Assembly (NCBI GenBank): GCA_018266075.1 | Contig: JAFEBB010000006.1 | Span: 124,001-188,000 of the forward strand | Length of the DNA stretch: 64,000 bases | From: Deltaproteobacteria bacterium | GTDB taxonomy: Bacteria > Myxococcota > Myxococcia > Myxococcales > SZAS-1 | Direction of reading: 5' to 3' | Part shown: positions 33,953 through 44,971 of the stretch, one piece after another | Layout: each line of letters opens with the position of its first letter | How positions within the stretch are numbered: position 1 is the first letter of the stretch | The notes under the pieces: generated by a model | The model's database searches: none | Seen by the model: only the letters and a program-made list of their open reading frames with translations | Told to the model about the DNA's origin: nothing | Program-made: the position numbers and the translations under genes

Positions 33953-35132
33953 GAAGCCGGGCAAGCTCAGCCGGACCGTCGTCGGGCTGGGCTGGGTGTC
34001 GCTGCTCACCGACGCCAGCAGCGAGCTCATCTTCCCGCTGCTGCCGATGTTCCTCACCGACGTGCTCCACGCCCAGGCCACGTTCGTGGGCCTGATCGAG
34101 GGCATGGCCGAGGCGACGTCGAGCGCGGTGAAGTACTTCTCCGGCCGCTGGGCGGATCGCCGTGCGCACGCCAAGCCGCTGGTGCTCTGGGGCTACGGGC
34201 TCTCCACGTTCATGCGCCCGCTGATCGCGCTGGCCATGGCGCCGTGGCAGGTGCTCGCGGTGCGCATGGTGGATCGCGTGGGCAAGGGCCTGCGCTCCTC
34301 GCCGCGCGACGCGATGATCGCCGAGGCCACCGACGCCGAGCTCCGCGGCAAGGCCTACGGCTTCCACCAGGCCATGGACAACGCGGGGAGCGTCATCGGG
34401 ACGCTGCTCGGCGCCGGCTTGCTCGCGCTCTCGCTCGACCTGCGGACGGTGTTCTGGCTCGCGGGGATTCCGGGCGTGCTCGCCCTGGCGACGCTGGTGT
34501 TCGTGCCCGAGGTGCAGCGCGCGCCGCGCGAGGGGGCGAAGGCGGTGGCGCACGGCTCGGTGAAGATGCCGCCGGCGCTCTGGCGATACCTCGCGGTGTT
34601 CTTCGTGTTCTGCGCGGCGAACTCCAGCGACGCCTTTCTCATTCTCAAGGTGCGAGAGGTGGGCGCGTCGCGGGCGCTGGCGCCGCTGTTGTGGATGGTG
34701 CTCAACGGCGTGAAGGCCGGCTTTGGCACCTGGGGCGGCGCGCTCAGCGACAAGCTCGGGCGGCTGCGCGTGCTGGCGGCCGGCTGGCTGCTCTACGGCG
34801 TGATGTACGCGGTCATCGGGCACATGAAGTCGGTGCTCGCGGTCTTCATCGCGGTGGCGGTGTACGGGCTCTACGGCGCTTTCGCCGAGGGCGCCGATCG
34901 CGCCCTCGTGGCGGACCTCGCGCCCACCTCGGCCCGCGGACGCGCCTTCGGGCTCTTCAACGCCGTGAACGGGCTGGGCTTGCTCGCCGCCGGCCTCATC
35001 TTCGGGCACATCTGGGACACCCACGGCAGCACGCTGGCCTTCTCCATCGCGGGCGCGCAGGCGGTGGTGGCGGCGGGTTTGCTGGTGATCGTCCGGCCAC
35101 CTCGCGTTGAGCGCGCGGACGCTGCGGGTTAG
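33930..35132 (+). CDS. MFS transporter
   Basis: A 400-residue inner-membrane carrier with about 12 hydrophobic segments. Typical cues are the loop FSGRWADRRAHAKPLV after helix 2, the repeated GKGLRSSPRDAMIAE stretch and the second-half loop GGALSDKLGRLRVL. The family is closest in look to drug-resistance-type or sugar-phosphate carriers; the substrate is unknown. Its N-terminus overlaps the aldolase gene, suggesting joint expression. Confidence 0.9.
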   Translation: MATSPSAEKPGKLSRTVVGLGWVSLLTDASSELIFPLLPMFLTDVLHAQATFVGLIEGMAEATSSAVKYFSGRWADRRAHAKPLVLWGYGLSTFMRPLIALAMAPWQVLAVRMVDRVGKGLRSSPRDAMIAEATDAELRGKAYGFHQAMDNAGSVIGTLLGAGLLALSLDLRTVFWLAGIPGVLALATLVFVPEVQRAPREGAKAVAHGSVKMPPALWRYLAVFFVFCAANSSDAFLILKVREVGASRALAPLLWMVLNGVKAGFGTWGGALSDKLGRLRVLAAGWLLYGVMYAVIGHMKSVLAVFIAVAVYGLYGAFAEGADRALVADLAPTSARGRAFGLFNAVNGLGLLAAGLIFGHIWDTHGSTLAFSIAGAQAVVAAGLLVIVRPPRVERADAAG

Positions 35133-35141
35133 GAAGACGCC

Positions 35142-36971
35142 GTGTCAAAGGCGCTCGCCATCGGGCTGATCCTCGCCGCGTCGCAACGCGCGCCGCCGCC
35201 GTCGGTGCTGCGCTTCTCGCCGCGGCCGAACCACGCCGCAGAGATCCAGTGGCGCGCGTTCGGGCCGGCCGCGTTCGAGGAAGCCAAGGCCGCGCACAAG
35301 CCGCTGTTTCTCAACCTCGCCGCGGTGTGGTGCCACTGGTGCCACGTCTTCGACGAGACCACGCTCTCGGATCCGAAGGTCGTGGCGATCTTGAACGCGT
35401 CGTTCGTGCCCATGCGCGTCGACGCCGATCAGAATCCCGAGGTCGAGCGGCGGTACCTGCTCGGCGGCTGGCCGTCGAACGCGTTCCTCGACGAGCAGGG
35501 CGCGGTGCTCGGCGGCGGCACGTACATTCCACCGCCGCGCTTTCTCCAGATGGCGCAGAGGGTGGTCGAAGGCTACGCCGGCGATCGCGCGAAGCTGCGG
35601 GCCGAGCTCGGCGATTCGCACCCGCCGCCGCAGAGCGAGCTCTCGCCCGCGGAGCTTGGACCAGCGGTGGCGACCAGCGTGGCGCACGAGATCCGTCGCG
35701 CGGTGGATCACGAGCACGGCGGCTTCGGCGGCGCGCCCAAGTTTCCGCAGGGCAGCGCGCTGGCGCTTCTGGCGTACGTGGCACGCACGCGCGGTGACGC
35801 TGGCGCGATGGACGACTGCAAGCTCGCACTGGATCGCATGGCGCAAGGCGAGATCTTCGATCCCGTGGAGGGCGGCTTCTTCCGCTACGCCACGCGCGCC
35901 GACTGGGGCGCGCCGCACTACGAGAAGATGCTCGCCACGAACGCCGAGCTGCTCATGGCGTATTCAGAAGCGTATGCGGCGTCGCATGATGAGAGCTTGC
36001 GCGGGCCGGCGAGCAGCATCGTGAGCTACCTCGTCACGCACCTGTGGGACGACGGCGCGGGCGGCTTCTACGCCAGCCAGGACGCCGACGAGACCTACTA
36101 CAAGCTCGATGCGGCCGGCCGCGCCAAGCTCAAGGCACCCTTCATCGATCGCACGTTCCTCGCGGATCGCATGGGATTCGCGGCGCGCGCGCTGATTCGA
36201 GCGGCGGCCGTGTTCGGCGAGCCGGACTTCGCGCGGTACGCCAAGCGGACCGAAGACCTGGTGCTCACGCGGATGCGCGCGTCGGATGGGCTGGTGCAGC
36301 ACGCGCTCGCGGCGACGCCGAACGCGAAGGCCACGGGCGGCGGCATCGGCGACCAGGCCCAGACCGCGCTCGCGCTGCTGGATCTCGCGGGCTACATGGG
36401 CGATTCGAAGTACCTGCGCGCAGCGGGCGGAGTGCTTGGCGCGGCCCAGCGCGTGCTCGCGAACCAGGCGGGTCCGGGCTTCTTCGACGCGCCCACGAAC
36501 CCGAAGGCTGCCGGCCTCACCGCGACGCGCCTGCAGCCGATGGAAGAGAACGCGCTGCTCGCGTGGGCCTTGATTCGCTTGGGCGAGCTCGACGGCGATG
36601 AGGCGCTCATTGCGCGCGGTCGCGAGACGCTCGGCGCCTTCGCTGGAAATGCGCACGGCCTGGCGGCGGCCGAGTTCGCGCGCGTCGTGGATGAGCTGTC
36701 GGGGCAAGCGCTGCGCGTGCTGGTGGTCGGGCCGGCGAAGAGCGAGGCCACGCGGGCGCTGCTCGCGGCGGCGATCGCCTTCGACGATCCGCGGCGCGAG
36801 GTGCGGCTGCTCGAGGCCGGTCCTCACGGCGCCAAGCTGGGCGGGCTCGAGTTCCCCGCGGGCGCGCCGGCGGTGTACGCGTGCGCGGGCACGGTCTGCT
36901 CGCGGCCCATTCGCGACGCGAGCGCGCTCGAGGCCGAGCTGCGCGCCTTTGTTGAAGCGCACTTGAAGTAG
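35142..36971 (+). CDS. Thioredoxin-fold DUF255 protein (YyaL/spermatogenesis-associated 20-like)
   Basis: A 609-residue protein starting at GTG with AGGAAG upstream. After a short signal-like N-terminus, residues about 40-150 hold the DUF255 thioredoxin fold with the WCHWCHVF motif, then a six-hairpin glycosidase-like all-helical domain (GGFGGAPKFPQ, DPVEGGFFRYATRADWGAPHYEKML). Family members are conserved from bacteria to man, with an unclear reaction. The usual length is about 670 residues, so this copy is slightly short. Fpg follows 9 bases later. Confidence 0.9.
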   Translation: MSKALAIGLILAASQRAPPPSVLRFSPRPNHAAEIQWRAFGPAAFEEAKAAHKPLFLNLAAVWCHWCHVFDETTLSDPKVVAILNASFVPMRVDADQNPEVERRYLLGGWPSNAFLDEQGAVLGGGTYIPPPRFLQMAQRVVEGYAGDRAKLRAELGDSHPPPQSELSPAELGPAVATSVAHEIRRAVDHEHGGFGGAPKFPQGSALALLAYVARTRGDAGAMDDCKLALDRMAQGEIFDPVEGGFFRYATRADWGAPHYEKMLATNAELLMAYSEAYAASHDESLRGPASSIVSYLVTHLWDDGAGGFYASQDADETYYKLDAAGRAKLKAPFIDRTFLADRMGFAARALIRAAAVFGEPDFARYAKRTEDLVLTRMRASDGLVQHALAATPNAKATGGGIGDQAQTALALLDLAGYMGDSKYLRAAGGVLGAAQRVLANQAGPGFFDAPTNPKAAGLTATRLQPMEENALLAWALIRLGELDGDEALIARGRETLGAFAGNAHGLAAAEFARVVDELSGQALRVLVVGPAKSEATRALLAAAIAFDDPRREVRLLEAGPHGAKLGGLEFPAGAPAVYACAGTVCSRPIRDASALEAELRAFVEAHLK

Positions 36972-36980
36972 GGGGTTCGG

Positions 36981-37802
36981 ATGCCCGAGCTGCCGGAAGT
37001 CGAGTTTGCCGCGCGGCACCTGCGCCGCTGGGGCGTGGGCCACAAGCTGGTGCGCGTGGAGGCGGAGAAGTCGCGCATCTTTCGGCCCGCGAAGCCCAGC
37101 GATGTCGAGCGTGGGCTCACCGGCCGCGTGCTGGAGCGCGTGGATCGCAAGGCGAAGTACTTGATGCTCACGTTCGATCACGGCCAGGGCGCGCTCTCGC
37201 ACCTGGGCATGACCGGCAAGTGGGTGAAGCGTCGCGAAGGGGAGACGGAGCGGTTCTCGCGGCTGCGGCTGCACCTCGAGGATGGCTCGGTGCTGCACTA
37301 CGCGGACATGCGGCTCTTCGGCGTGTTCAAGCTCGAGCCCGCCGACAAGCTCCGCGAGCTCCCCGCCGTGGCCGCGCTCGGTCGCGATCCGGTGGCCGAT
37401 GGGCTCGACGCGAAGACGCTCGGGGAATTGCTCGCGAAGACGAAGCGGCCCATCAAGCTCGCGTTGATGGACCAGTCGCTGGTGTGCGGGCTCGGGAACA
37501 TCCACGTGGCCGAGGCGCTCTACCGCGCGAAGATCAGTCCCAAGAAGCGCGCGAACGCGCTGAGCAAGGCGGAGCTTGGCGCGCTCACCAAGGGAATCCA
37601 CGCGACGATCGCGCTTGCGTTGAAGGTCGAAGACGAAGCCGCGGGCGACGGCGACATCACCTACGTCGAAGAGGGCGGACCGAATCCGTTTCTCATCTAC
37701 GGCCGCAAGGGCGAGAAGTGCCGTCGCTGCCGCTCGACGATTTCGTCCTTCGTCCAGGGCGGTCGCACGACGTACTTCTGTCCGGGCTGCCAGAAGCGCT
37801 AG
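36981..37802 (+). CDS. mutM: Formamidopyrimidine-DNA glycosylase
   Basis: A 273-residue base-excision repair enzyme for 8-oxoguanine. The N-terminus PELPEVE provides catalytic Pro1 (after Met removal) and Glu2; later residues include [10 protein letters not shown] with the conserved Lys region, [15 protein letters not shown], and a C-terminal zinc finger ([15 protein letters not shown]). The usual QGG before the finger reads QGGRTTYFC, as in Fpg. It could be an Nei-like member, but PELPE and the finger favour Fpg. The stop overlaps the convergent msrA end. Confidence 0.93.
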   Translation: MPELPEVEFAARHLRRWGVGHKLVRVEAEKSRIFRPAKPSDVERGLTGRVLERVDRKAKYLMLTFDHGQGALSHLGMTGKWVKRREGETERFSRLRLHLEDGSVLHYADMRLFGVFKLEPADKLRELPAVAALGRDPVADGLDAKTLGELLAKTKRPIKLALMDQSLVCGLGNIHVAEALYRAKISPKKRANALSKAELGALTKGIHATIALALKVEDEAAGDGDITYVEEGGPNPFLIYGRKGEKCRRCRSTISSFVQGGRTTYFCPGCQKR

Positions 37803-38455
37803 CCGCGGTGCGGCCGGTGCGGCACGGGGCACGAGCGGGCGCCGTGCTTTTCGTCCCACTGCTGGTGGTAGTCCTCGGCGATCCAGAACGGCTGCGCGGG
37901 CTTGATCTCGGTGGTGATGGGCGCGTCGAGCTTCTTCTGCTCGGCATCGCGCGAGGCGAGCGCGGCCTTCTGCTGCGCGTCGGAGAAGGTGAAGATCGCC
38001 GAGCGGTACTGATCGCCCACATCCGGTCCTTGCCGATTGCCGCTCGTGGGGTCGTGCGACTCCCAGAAGAACGCGAGCAGCTGCTCGTAGCTCACCTTCG
38101 ACGGATCGAACTCCACGAGCACCGACTCCGCGTGTCCCGTGGTGTGCGAGCAGACGTCCTCGTAGCTGGGGTTCTTGGTGGTGCCGTCGGTGTAGCCGAC
38201 CGCGGTCGCGACGACACCCGGCACGCGGCGGAAGCGCTCTTCGACGCCCCAGAAGCAGCCCTGCGAGAAGATGGCGAGCTGGTTCTTGCCCGTGGGCGTG
38301 AGCGGCGTGCCGTGGCCCACGTGCCCGGGGTTCTTGCCGAGCGCGGGATTGCCGATCTGCTCGCTCGCTGCGGCGCCCTCGGCTTGCGCGCCGCGCATCT
38401 GGGCCATCGCGCAAACCACCAGGAAGACGAGGCCTGCTCCGGCTGCCAGCTTCAT
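37799..38455 (-). CDS. msrA: Exported peptide methionine sulfoxide reductase A
   Basis: A 218-residue enzyme with a signal peptide ([18 protein letters not shown]) and a linker, then the MsrA domain: [18 protein letters not shown] with the catalytic Cys, [16 protein letters not shown], and [12 protein letters not shown]. It reduces the S-epimer of methionine sulfoxide, here probably in the envelope. I chose the ATG at 38455 because AAGGAGGT, a perfect ribosome-binding site, lies six bases upstream; the open frame extends 19 codons further. The end overlaps mutM by 4 bases. Confidence 0.93.
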   Translation of the reverse strand: MKLAAGAGLVFLVVCAMAQMRGAQAEGAAASEQIGNPALGKNPGHVGHGTPLTPTGKNQLAIFSQGCFWGVEERFRRVPGVVATAVGYTDGTTKNPSYEDVCSHTTGHAESVLVEFDPSKVSYEQLLAFFWESHDPTSGNRQGPDVGDQYRSAIFTFSDAQQKAALASRDAEQKKLDAPITTEIKPAQPFWIAEDYHQQWDEKHGARSCPVPHRPHRG

Positions 38456-38574
38456 GTGCGACCTCCTTGCTTGGGAGGCACTACGGCTTGGGTACGAAAA
38501 CGGTTTCAGCATGGGGCAAGCGTACCGTCGCAGCGCGTGCTAGGCATGGCCGCACACCACGCAGGGAGACGTCG

Positions 38575-38991
38575 ATGGCGCTCAAGGCCAAGGGCTTGGA
38601 TCACGTGGCGATCGCGGTGAAGGACCTGGACGCCGCGGTGGCGCTCTACCGCGACGTGCTCGGGCTCGAGCTCGCGGAGATCGAGGAAGTGGCCGAGCAG
38701 CAGGTGCGAACGGCGATCTTCGGGCATGGCATGGGGCGCATCGAGCTCATCAGTCCCACGGCGCCGGACACGGGCGTGGCCAAGTTCCTCGAGAAGCGCG
38801 GCGAGGGGCTGCACCACATCTGCGTGGAGGTCGACGACATCGACGCGGCCATTTCGGCGCTCTCGGAGCGTGGCGCGCCGATGATCGACAAGACCCCCAA
38901 GCCCGGCGCCGGCGGCGCGAAGGTGGCGTTCGTGCATCCGAAGGGGCTGCACGGTGTGTTGGTCGAGCTGCGGCAGGGCTCGAAGAAGTAG
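38575..38991 (+). CDS. mce: Methylmalonyl-CoA epimerase
   Basis: A 138-residue VOC-fold enzyme, the usual length. It converts S- to R-methylmalonyl-CoA, feeding propionyl-CoA into succinyl-CoA. Visible metal-site cues are LDHVAIAVKDLDAAV, GRIELISPT and GLHHICVEVDDI, plus the tail PKGLHGVLVEL. GGGAGA precedes the ATG. The mutase is not in the window. A long palindromic repeat follows 42 bases after the stop. Confidence 0.9.
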   Translation: MALKAKGLDHVAIAVKDLDAAVALYRDVLGLELAEIEEVAEQQVRTAIFGHGMGRIELISPTAPDTGVAKFLEKRGEGLHHICVEVDDIDAAISALSERGAPMIDKTPKPGAGGAKVAFVHPKGLHGVLVELRQGSKK

Positions 38992-39032
38992 GGCGCCAGG
39001 CTTTCCCCGACACGCGAGGACGCGAAGCGATT

Positions 39033-39106
39033 GGGGAACGGTAACGGTGATCGGTCTCTGGTGATCGGCGCCGATCACCCCACACCGATCACCGGTACCG
39101 TTTCCC
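39033..39106. repeat. 74-bp inverted heptamer-repeat element (GGTGATC type)
   Basis: A symmetrical element centred at 39069/39070. A perfect 20-bp palindrome (39060-39079) is flanked by 4-base spacers and by 23-bp arms (39033-39055 and 39084-39106) that are complementary at 21 positions. Read in one direction each arm steps in sevens: GGTGATC, GGTCTCT, GGTGATC. Four GATC sites fall at symmetrical positions. It could form a very stable hairpin or cruciform between mce and the next gene. Confidence 0.85.
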
Positions 39107-39170
39107 AAGCACGCGCGTGCAGCGGGTCAACGAGGGAAACGCGCGCTCCCCAACACTCCCGAAATCTTCA

Positions 39171-39199
39171 TTGAAGCACCACACCTTGCGTGCTATCCC
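39171..39199 (+). promoter_or_regulatory. Candidate promoter of the outer-membrane protein gene
   Basis: TTGAAG (39171-39176), a 17-base spacer and TATCCC (39194-39199), 42 bases before the ATG at 39242. Partial match to sigma-70 boxes. Confidence 0.35.
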
Positions 39200-39241
39200 C
39201 GGCGACCCCGTTGGGCCCTGCACCCTGGGAGCTGCCTCGCC

Positions 39242-41164
39242 ATGATCCGAGCCGCCGTGCTTGCCGCTGCCGTGTTCGCCGCGGCGCCTGCCTTCGCCCA
39301 GGTCGACGGCGGCGCCAGTGCTCCGCTTCCCACGCCCACCGGCACCGCCACGACCACGAGCGGCAACGTCGACGTCGAGGCCCTGCGCCGCGACCTCCTC
39401 GAGCAGGCCCGCAAAGAGGCCGACCAGCGCGTGGCCCAGGCCAAAGAGGAAATGCGCAGCGAGGTCCGCGCGGAGCTCGCCACCCAGAGCGCCAATCGCA
39501 GCTGGGAAGAGGAGTGGCAGGAGCAGAAGAAGAAGCTCGACCTGCTCGAGCTCGACGGCTACCTGCGTGTGCGCCCGGTGCTCTTCCAGAACATGGACCT
39601 GGGCCGCGGCCCGGATCCCTCGGGCGACTTCCTCTACCCGCGGCCGTACATCAACGACAACTTCGTCAACAGCGATGGCACGCCGAGCTACCCCTCGCGC
39701 ACGCTGGTCTGGGCCGACACGCGCTTCCGCCTCGAGCCCACGGTCAACGTGAGCGAGGACATCCGCATCCGCACCCAGCTCGACATCTTCGACGACCTCA
39801 TCCTCGGCTCCACGCCGGAGATCGACACGCGCTACCCCACGCCGTTCTTCAGCATGAACCAGCTGGCGCCCAACAACGCCATCAACTTCAAGCGTGCCTG
39901 GGCCGAGGTGAACACGCCGGTGGGTCTGCTCTCGTTCGGCCGCATGGGCTCGAACTGGGGCCTGGGCATGTTCACCAACGACGGCAACTGCCTCGACTGC
40001 GACTACGGCGACACCGTGGACCGCATCTCCTTCGCGGCGCGGCTCGGCGGCTTCTACATCGTTCCCATGTTCGACATGGACGGGAAGGGCGTGCTCGAGT
40101 CGAAGCGCTACGACGCCGCGACGATCACCGTTCCTTCCTCGCCAGCGTCGCTTGTGCCCGGCCAGAAGGTGGATCCCGATCAGGCCGACGACGTGGCCGG
40201 CCCGCTGTCCGGCCCGGTCTTCACCATCGCCATCGCCAAGCGCGACACGGAGAAGGAGCTGCAGCGCAAGCTCGACGCGGGTGAGTCGAGCCTGAACTAC
40301 GGCGTCTACTTCAGCTATCGGCGGCAGCGCTTCACCTGGGTGAACACGGTGCCCATCCTCGACGCCACCGGTCAGCCGATCACCAACCCCACCACGGGCG
40401 TCATCGAGACCGCGCCGATCGCGGTGGCCACGGGCGCGTCGGTGTACACGCCCGACCTCTGGGGCCGCTTCCAGACGCCGCGCCTGCGCATCGAGGCCGA
40501 GGTGGCCGGCGTGTTCGGCTCCATCGACAACCACAACCTGAGCCCCACGGCGCCGCTCGCGCAGCAGCAGAGCATCTCCATGACCCAGCTCGGCGCGGTG
40601 GTGCAGGCCGAGTACAAGGCGCTGGAGAACATGCACCTGCACTTCTACGGCGAGATCGGCTTCGCGTCGGGCGACTCGGCGCCGGGCATGGGCAACACCA
40701 ACATCCTCGGCACCACGCCCACGGTCCCCGGCGACATCGACGGCCCGCAGTACAACTGCGCATCGACGGTGTGCAGCGACTCCAACATCAACAACTTCCG
40801 GTTCAACCGCGACTACCGCGTGGACCTGATCTTGTGGCGCGAGTTGCTCGGCAACGTCACCGACGCCATCTACTTCAAGCCCGGCGTGAAGTACGAGATC
40901 GCCGAGGGCTTCGACGTGCACCTGAACGTCATCTATTCGCGCACCATCTTCGCGGCGTCGGCGCCGGGCAACGACAACAACCTCGGCATCGAGTTCGACC
41001 CGGGCGTGGAGTACCGCTCCGACGACGGCTTCACCGCGGCCGTCAACTACGGCCTGCTGGTGCCCATGGCGGGCCTGCAGAACAACAACATCCCGGGCGC
41101 GACCACGCCGTACTCGCCGGGCCTGGCCAACGCCATCCGCGGCACGCTGGCGGTGAAGTTCTAG
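39242..41164 (+). CDS. Outer-membrane beta-barrel protein, TIGR04551-like
   Basis: A 640-residue protein with a clear signal peptide (AAVLAAAVFAAAPAFA). Residues about 40-110 form a charged coiled coil (LLEQARKEADQRVAQAKEEM). The rest alternates polar and aromatic residues as in a large barrel, with long Asn/Pro-rich loops, and ends in Phe (TLAVKF), the usual last residue recognised by the BAM machinery. It resembles the TIGR04551 family known mainly from myxobacteria. A porin-like or polymer-export role is inference. Confidence 0.8.
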   Translation: MIRAAVLAAAVFAAAPAFAQVDGGASAPLPTPTGTATTTSGNVDVEALRRDLLEQARKEADQRVAQAKEEMRSEVRAELATQSANRSWEEEWQEQKKKLDLLELDGYLRVRPVLFQNMDLGRGPDPSGDFLYPRPYINDNFVNSDGTPSYPSRTLVWADTRFRLEPTVNVSEDIRIRTQLDIFDDLILGSTPEIDTRYPTPFFSMNQLAPNNAINFKRAWAEVNTPVGLLSFGRMGSNWGLGMFTNDGNCLDCDYGDTVDRISFAARLGGFYIVPMFDMDGKGVLESKRYDAATITVPSSPASLVPGQKVDPDQADDVAGPLSGPVFTIAIAKRDTEKELQRKLDAGESSLNYGVYFSYRRQRFTWVNTVPILDATGQPITNPTTGVIETAPIAVATGASVYTPDLWGRFQTPRLRIEAEVAGVFGSIDNHNLSPTAPLAQQQSISMTQLGAVVQAEYKALENMHLHFYGEIGFASGDSAPGMGNTNILGTTPTVPGDIDGPQYNCASTVCSDSNINNFRFNRDYRVDLILWRELLGNVTDAIYFKPGVKYEIAEGFDVHLNVIYSRTIFAASAPGNDNNLGIEFDPGVEYRSDDGFTAAVNYGLLVPMAGLQNNNIPGATTPYSPGLANAIRGTLAVKF

Positions 41165-41167
41165 CTC

Positions 41168-41308
41168 GTGCGCGCGCTGGCGCTGGCGCTGCTGGTCGTC
41201 GCGGGCTGTGGCGTGAAGGGCCCGCCGCAGCCGCCCACGCCGCCGAGTGTGCCCGCGGCGCTCGCCCCGCTCGACGCCGGCGCTGACCTCGATGGAGGCG
41301 CTCGGTGA
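41168..41308 (+). CDS. lptM: Small LptM-like lipoprotein upstream of lysA
   Basis: A 46-residue lipoprotein starting at GTG: a signal peptide ending in lipobox VAGC, then GVKGPPQPP, which is the conserved core of the LptM (YifL) family, and a short Asp/Ala/Gly tail. In E. coli LptM helps the LptD barrel mature; in many proteobacteria the gene lies directly before lysA or dapF, as here. It starts 4 bases after the outer-membrane gene and overlaps lysA by 4 bases (GTGA). Gene symbol is by motif and synteny. Confidence 0.8.
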   Translation: MRALALALLVVAGCGVKGPPQPPTPPSVPAALAPLDAGADLDGGAR

Positions 41309-42570
41309 ACCACTTCCGCTACCGCGGCCGGAACCTGTACGCCGACGGCGTGCCGCTCGCGACCATCGCGCGCGAGGTGGGGACGCCGACGTACGTGTAC
41401 TCGGCCGCGACGCTGCGCCGGCACTTCAAGGCGATGGACCGCGCGTTCGCGAACCGCAAGCGGCTCATCTGCTACTCGGTGAAGGCGAACTCGAACCTCG
41501 CGGTGCTCTCGCTCTTCGCGGAGCTGGGCTCGGGCTTCGACATCGTCTCCGGCGGAGAGCTGTACCGCGTGCTCGAGGCGGGCGGCGATCCGCGGAAGGT
41601 CGTATTCTCGGGCGTGGGCAAGACGCCCGAGGAGATCGCGCTCGCGCTCCGTCACCGAATCCTCTGCTTCAACGTGGAGAGCGCCGGGGAGCTCGAGGCC
41701 ATCGCCGCCGAAGCGAGCCGCCGCAAGCTGCGCGCGCCGATTTCTCTCCGCGTGAACCCCGACGTGGATCCGCGCACGCACCCGTACATCGCCACCGGGC
41801 TCAAGGAGAGCAAGTTCGGCATCCCGATGGACGAGGCGCGCAAGCTGTACAAGGCGTCGCTCAAGCGCAAAGAGCTGGAGCTGGTGGGTCTCGATTGTCA
41901 CATCGGCTCGCAGCTCACCGTGCTCGGTCCGCTCCGCGAGGCGCTGCGCAAGCTCACCTCGCTGTTCCGCGAGCTGCGGACGGCGGGGATTCCGCTTCGG
42001 ACCCTCGATGTCGGCGGCGGATTGGGCATCGCCTACCAGGGCGAGGCGCCGCCCGAGCCGCGCGCGTACGCGGGCGCGGTGCTCCGCGAGCTCTCCGGCC
42101 TCGACGACGTGACGCTCATCCTCGAGCCGGGTCGCGTGCTGGTAGGAAACGCCGGCGTGCTGCTCACGCGCGTGCTCTACCGCAAGCAGAACCAGGCCAA
42201 GCGGTTCCTGGTCGTGGACGCGGGGATGAACGATCTCGTCCGGCCGGCGTTATATGGCGCGCACCACGAGCTCCTGCCCGTGGTGCGCCAGAAGCGCGCG
42301 ACGGAGACCGTCGACGTGGTGGGACCGGTGTGCGAGAGCACCGACGTCCTCGCCAAGAAGCGCAAGCTGCCCGCGCTCGAGCCCGGCGAGCTCGCGATTC
42401 TTCATTCGGCGGGCGCCTACGGCATGTGCATGGCGTCGAATTACAACTCGCGGCCCAGGCCGGCCGAGGTGATGGTCGACGGACGGCGATTCCAGATCGT
42501 CCGCGCGCGCGAGACCTACGCCGACCTCATTCGTGGAGAACGCGTGTCGCGGCGCGGCTCAAGGCGCTGA
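41305..42570 (+). CDS. lysA: Diaminopimelate decarboxylase
   Basis: A 421-residue PLP enzyme that makes L-lysine from meso-diaminopimelate. [13 protein letters not shown] holds the PLP-binding Lys, [12 protein letters not shown] and HIGSQ contact the cofactor phosphate, [13 protein letters not shown] is the GPR region, and [16 protein letters not shown] supplies the Cys of the substrate site. The GTG start at 41305 overlaps the lptM stop. The last 15 residues are basic and extend past the usual end. Confidence 0.96.
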   Translation: MNHFRYRGRNLYADGVPLATIAREVGTPTYVYSAATLRRHFKAMDRAFANRKRLICYSVKANSNLAVLSLFAELGSGFDIVSGGELYRVLEAGGDPRKVVFSGVGKTPEEIALALRHRILCFNVESAGELEAIAAEASRRKLRAPISLRVNPDVDPRTHPYIATGLKESKFGIPMDEARKLYKASLKRKELELVGLDCHIGSQLTVLGPLREALRKLTSLFRELRTAGIPLRTLDVGGGLGIAYQGEAPPEPRAYAGAVLRELSGLDDVTLILEPGRVLVGNAGVLLTRVLYRKQNQAKRFLVVDAGMNDLVRPALYGAHHELLPVVRQKRATETVDVVGPVCESTDVLAKKRKLPALEPGELAILHSAGAYGMCMASNYNSRPRPAEVMVDGRRFQIVRARETYADLIRGERVSRRGSRR

Positions 42571-42593
42571 CGTTCCGCGTCAACCGTAGCGCA

Positions 42594-42617
42594 GGGAACG
42601 CGTAACCCTTCGTTCCC
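42594..42617 (+). terminator. Hairpin after lysA
   Basis: GGGAACG (42594-42600) and CGTTCCC (42611-42617) form a perfect 7-bp stem with a 10-base loop, 24 bases after the lysA stop. No T tract follows, so the end may be Rho-dependent. Confidence 0.5.
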
Positions 42618-42653
42618 ACGGCAAAACTCTGCTGCGAGATACATCGAAAGCAT

Positions 42654-42682
42654 TTGACTTGGGCTGACCATTTCTTTATGGT
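42654..42682 (+). promoter_or_regulatory. Promoter of the glycosyltransferase gene
   Basis: TTGACT (42654-42659), a 17-base spacer and TATGGT (42677-42682). The boxes and the spacing fit the vegetative consensus well. The start codon is 127 bases downstream, giving a long leader. Confidence 0.6.
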
Positions 42683-42808
42683 CCGCGCGTTTCCACCGTT
42701 GAGCCGGGAGGGGCTTCGTGGTGGTTGGAAAGCACCGGGCCCACTTCGATTGTCGACGCGCGGCTTTGCGCCGCTGCGGGCTCGTGCGCCCTTCACGGTG
42801 ACGCCACG

Positions 42809-44316
<1,508 letters not shown>

Positions 44317-44320
<4 letters not shown>

Positions 44321-44685
44321 GCAGCGGAGCTTCCCAAGCGCGCCTTGCGTCCGTCGCGGGCGAGCTCTGCGAGCTCACCGCTGCTGAGCGCGTCGCCCAT
44401 GTCGAGGCGGCGGGCCTTGCGGTAGTGCGTGGCGCACAAACCCTTGGCCACCGCGCGCCGGTTGCACGCCGGGACCATGCAGCCCGTGGCCGAGCCCGAG
44501 CCCTTGGGTCGGCCCGGACCGCGCCGCACCGCCGGCCGCGCCGACGGCTCGAAGCCGCTCTGCATCACCGACGTCTCCACGCCGCGCACCAGCGCCGCGC
44601 CCAGCCGCTGCCCCAGCTCGTAGACGATGCGCTCCAGCGCCCCGGCGGGGACGGCGAGAGAGTCCTGCGTGCGGCCGCGCGGCAT
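44317..44685 (-). CDS. AT-hook plus zinc-finger putative DNA-binding protein
   Basis: A 122-residue protein with AGGAG eight bases upstream of the ATG. A PGRPKGSG segment (in RRGPGRPKGSG) is an AT-hook, and CMVPACNRRAVAKGLCATHYRKARR is a small zinc finger with CxxxxC...CxxH spacing, a motif I associate with myxobacterial regulators. The N-terminal half is helical and may dimerise. It is divergent from the SPFH gene across palindromic DNA and converges with the glycosyltransferase. Confidence 0.75.
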
Positions 44686-44736
44686 GGGCTGCTCCTGGAA
44701 AGGGGTGGCTCGAGACGGCGGGATGATAGCCAGCCA

Positions 44737-44868
44737 ATCCGCACATTCCAGTCGGACTGGGTAGGAATCGTCCAGGATTTCATTGTGCGGATCGTGTCCG
44801 CTGGGATGCACCGCCCTGGCGCAGGCTGCGCCGAGGTGGAACAGGCCGCTGCGCCAGATTGGCGCAGC
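44737..44868. promoter_or_regulatory. Nested palindromes between divergent AT-hook and SPFH genes
   Basis: Several perfect inverted repeats: ATCCGCACA (44737-44745) with TGTGCGGAT (44784-44792) around the palindrome CCAGTCGGACTGG (44748-44760); GGCGCAGGCTGCGCC (44818-44832); and GCTGCGCCA-GAT-TGGCGCAGC (44848-44868). The word TGGCGCAG occurs three times in alternating orientation. They look like operators for a dimeric regulator. Confidence 0.6.
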
Positions 44869-44971
44869 TCGCTCCGGGCCGAGCCGCCAAGCGCACGAAA
44901 TCCGTCGGCGCTTCGCGCGGCACGGGCTTGGCAATCCTGGCGGGCGTCGTTTCCACGCGAGGAGCCCACAC

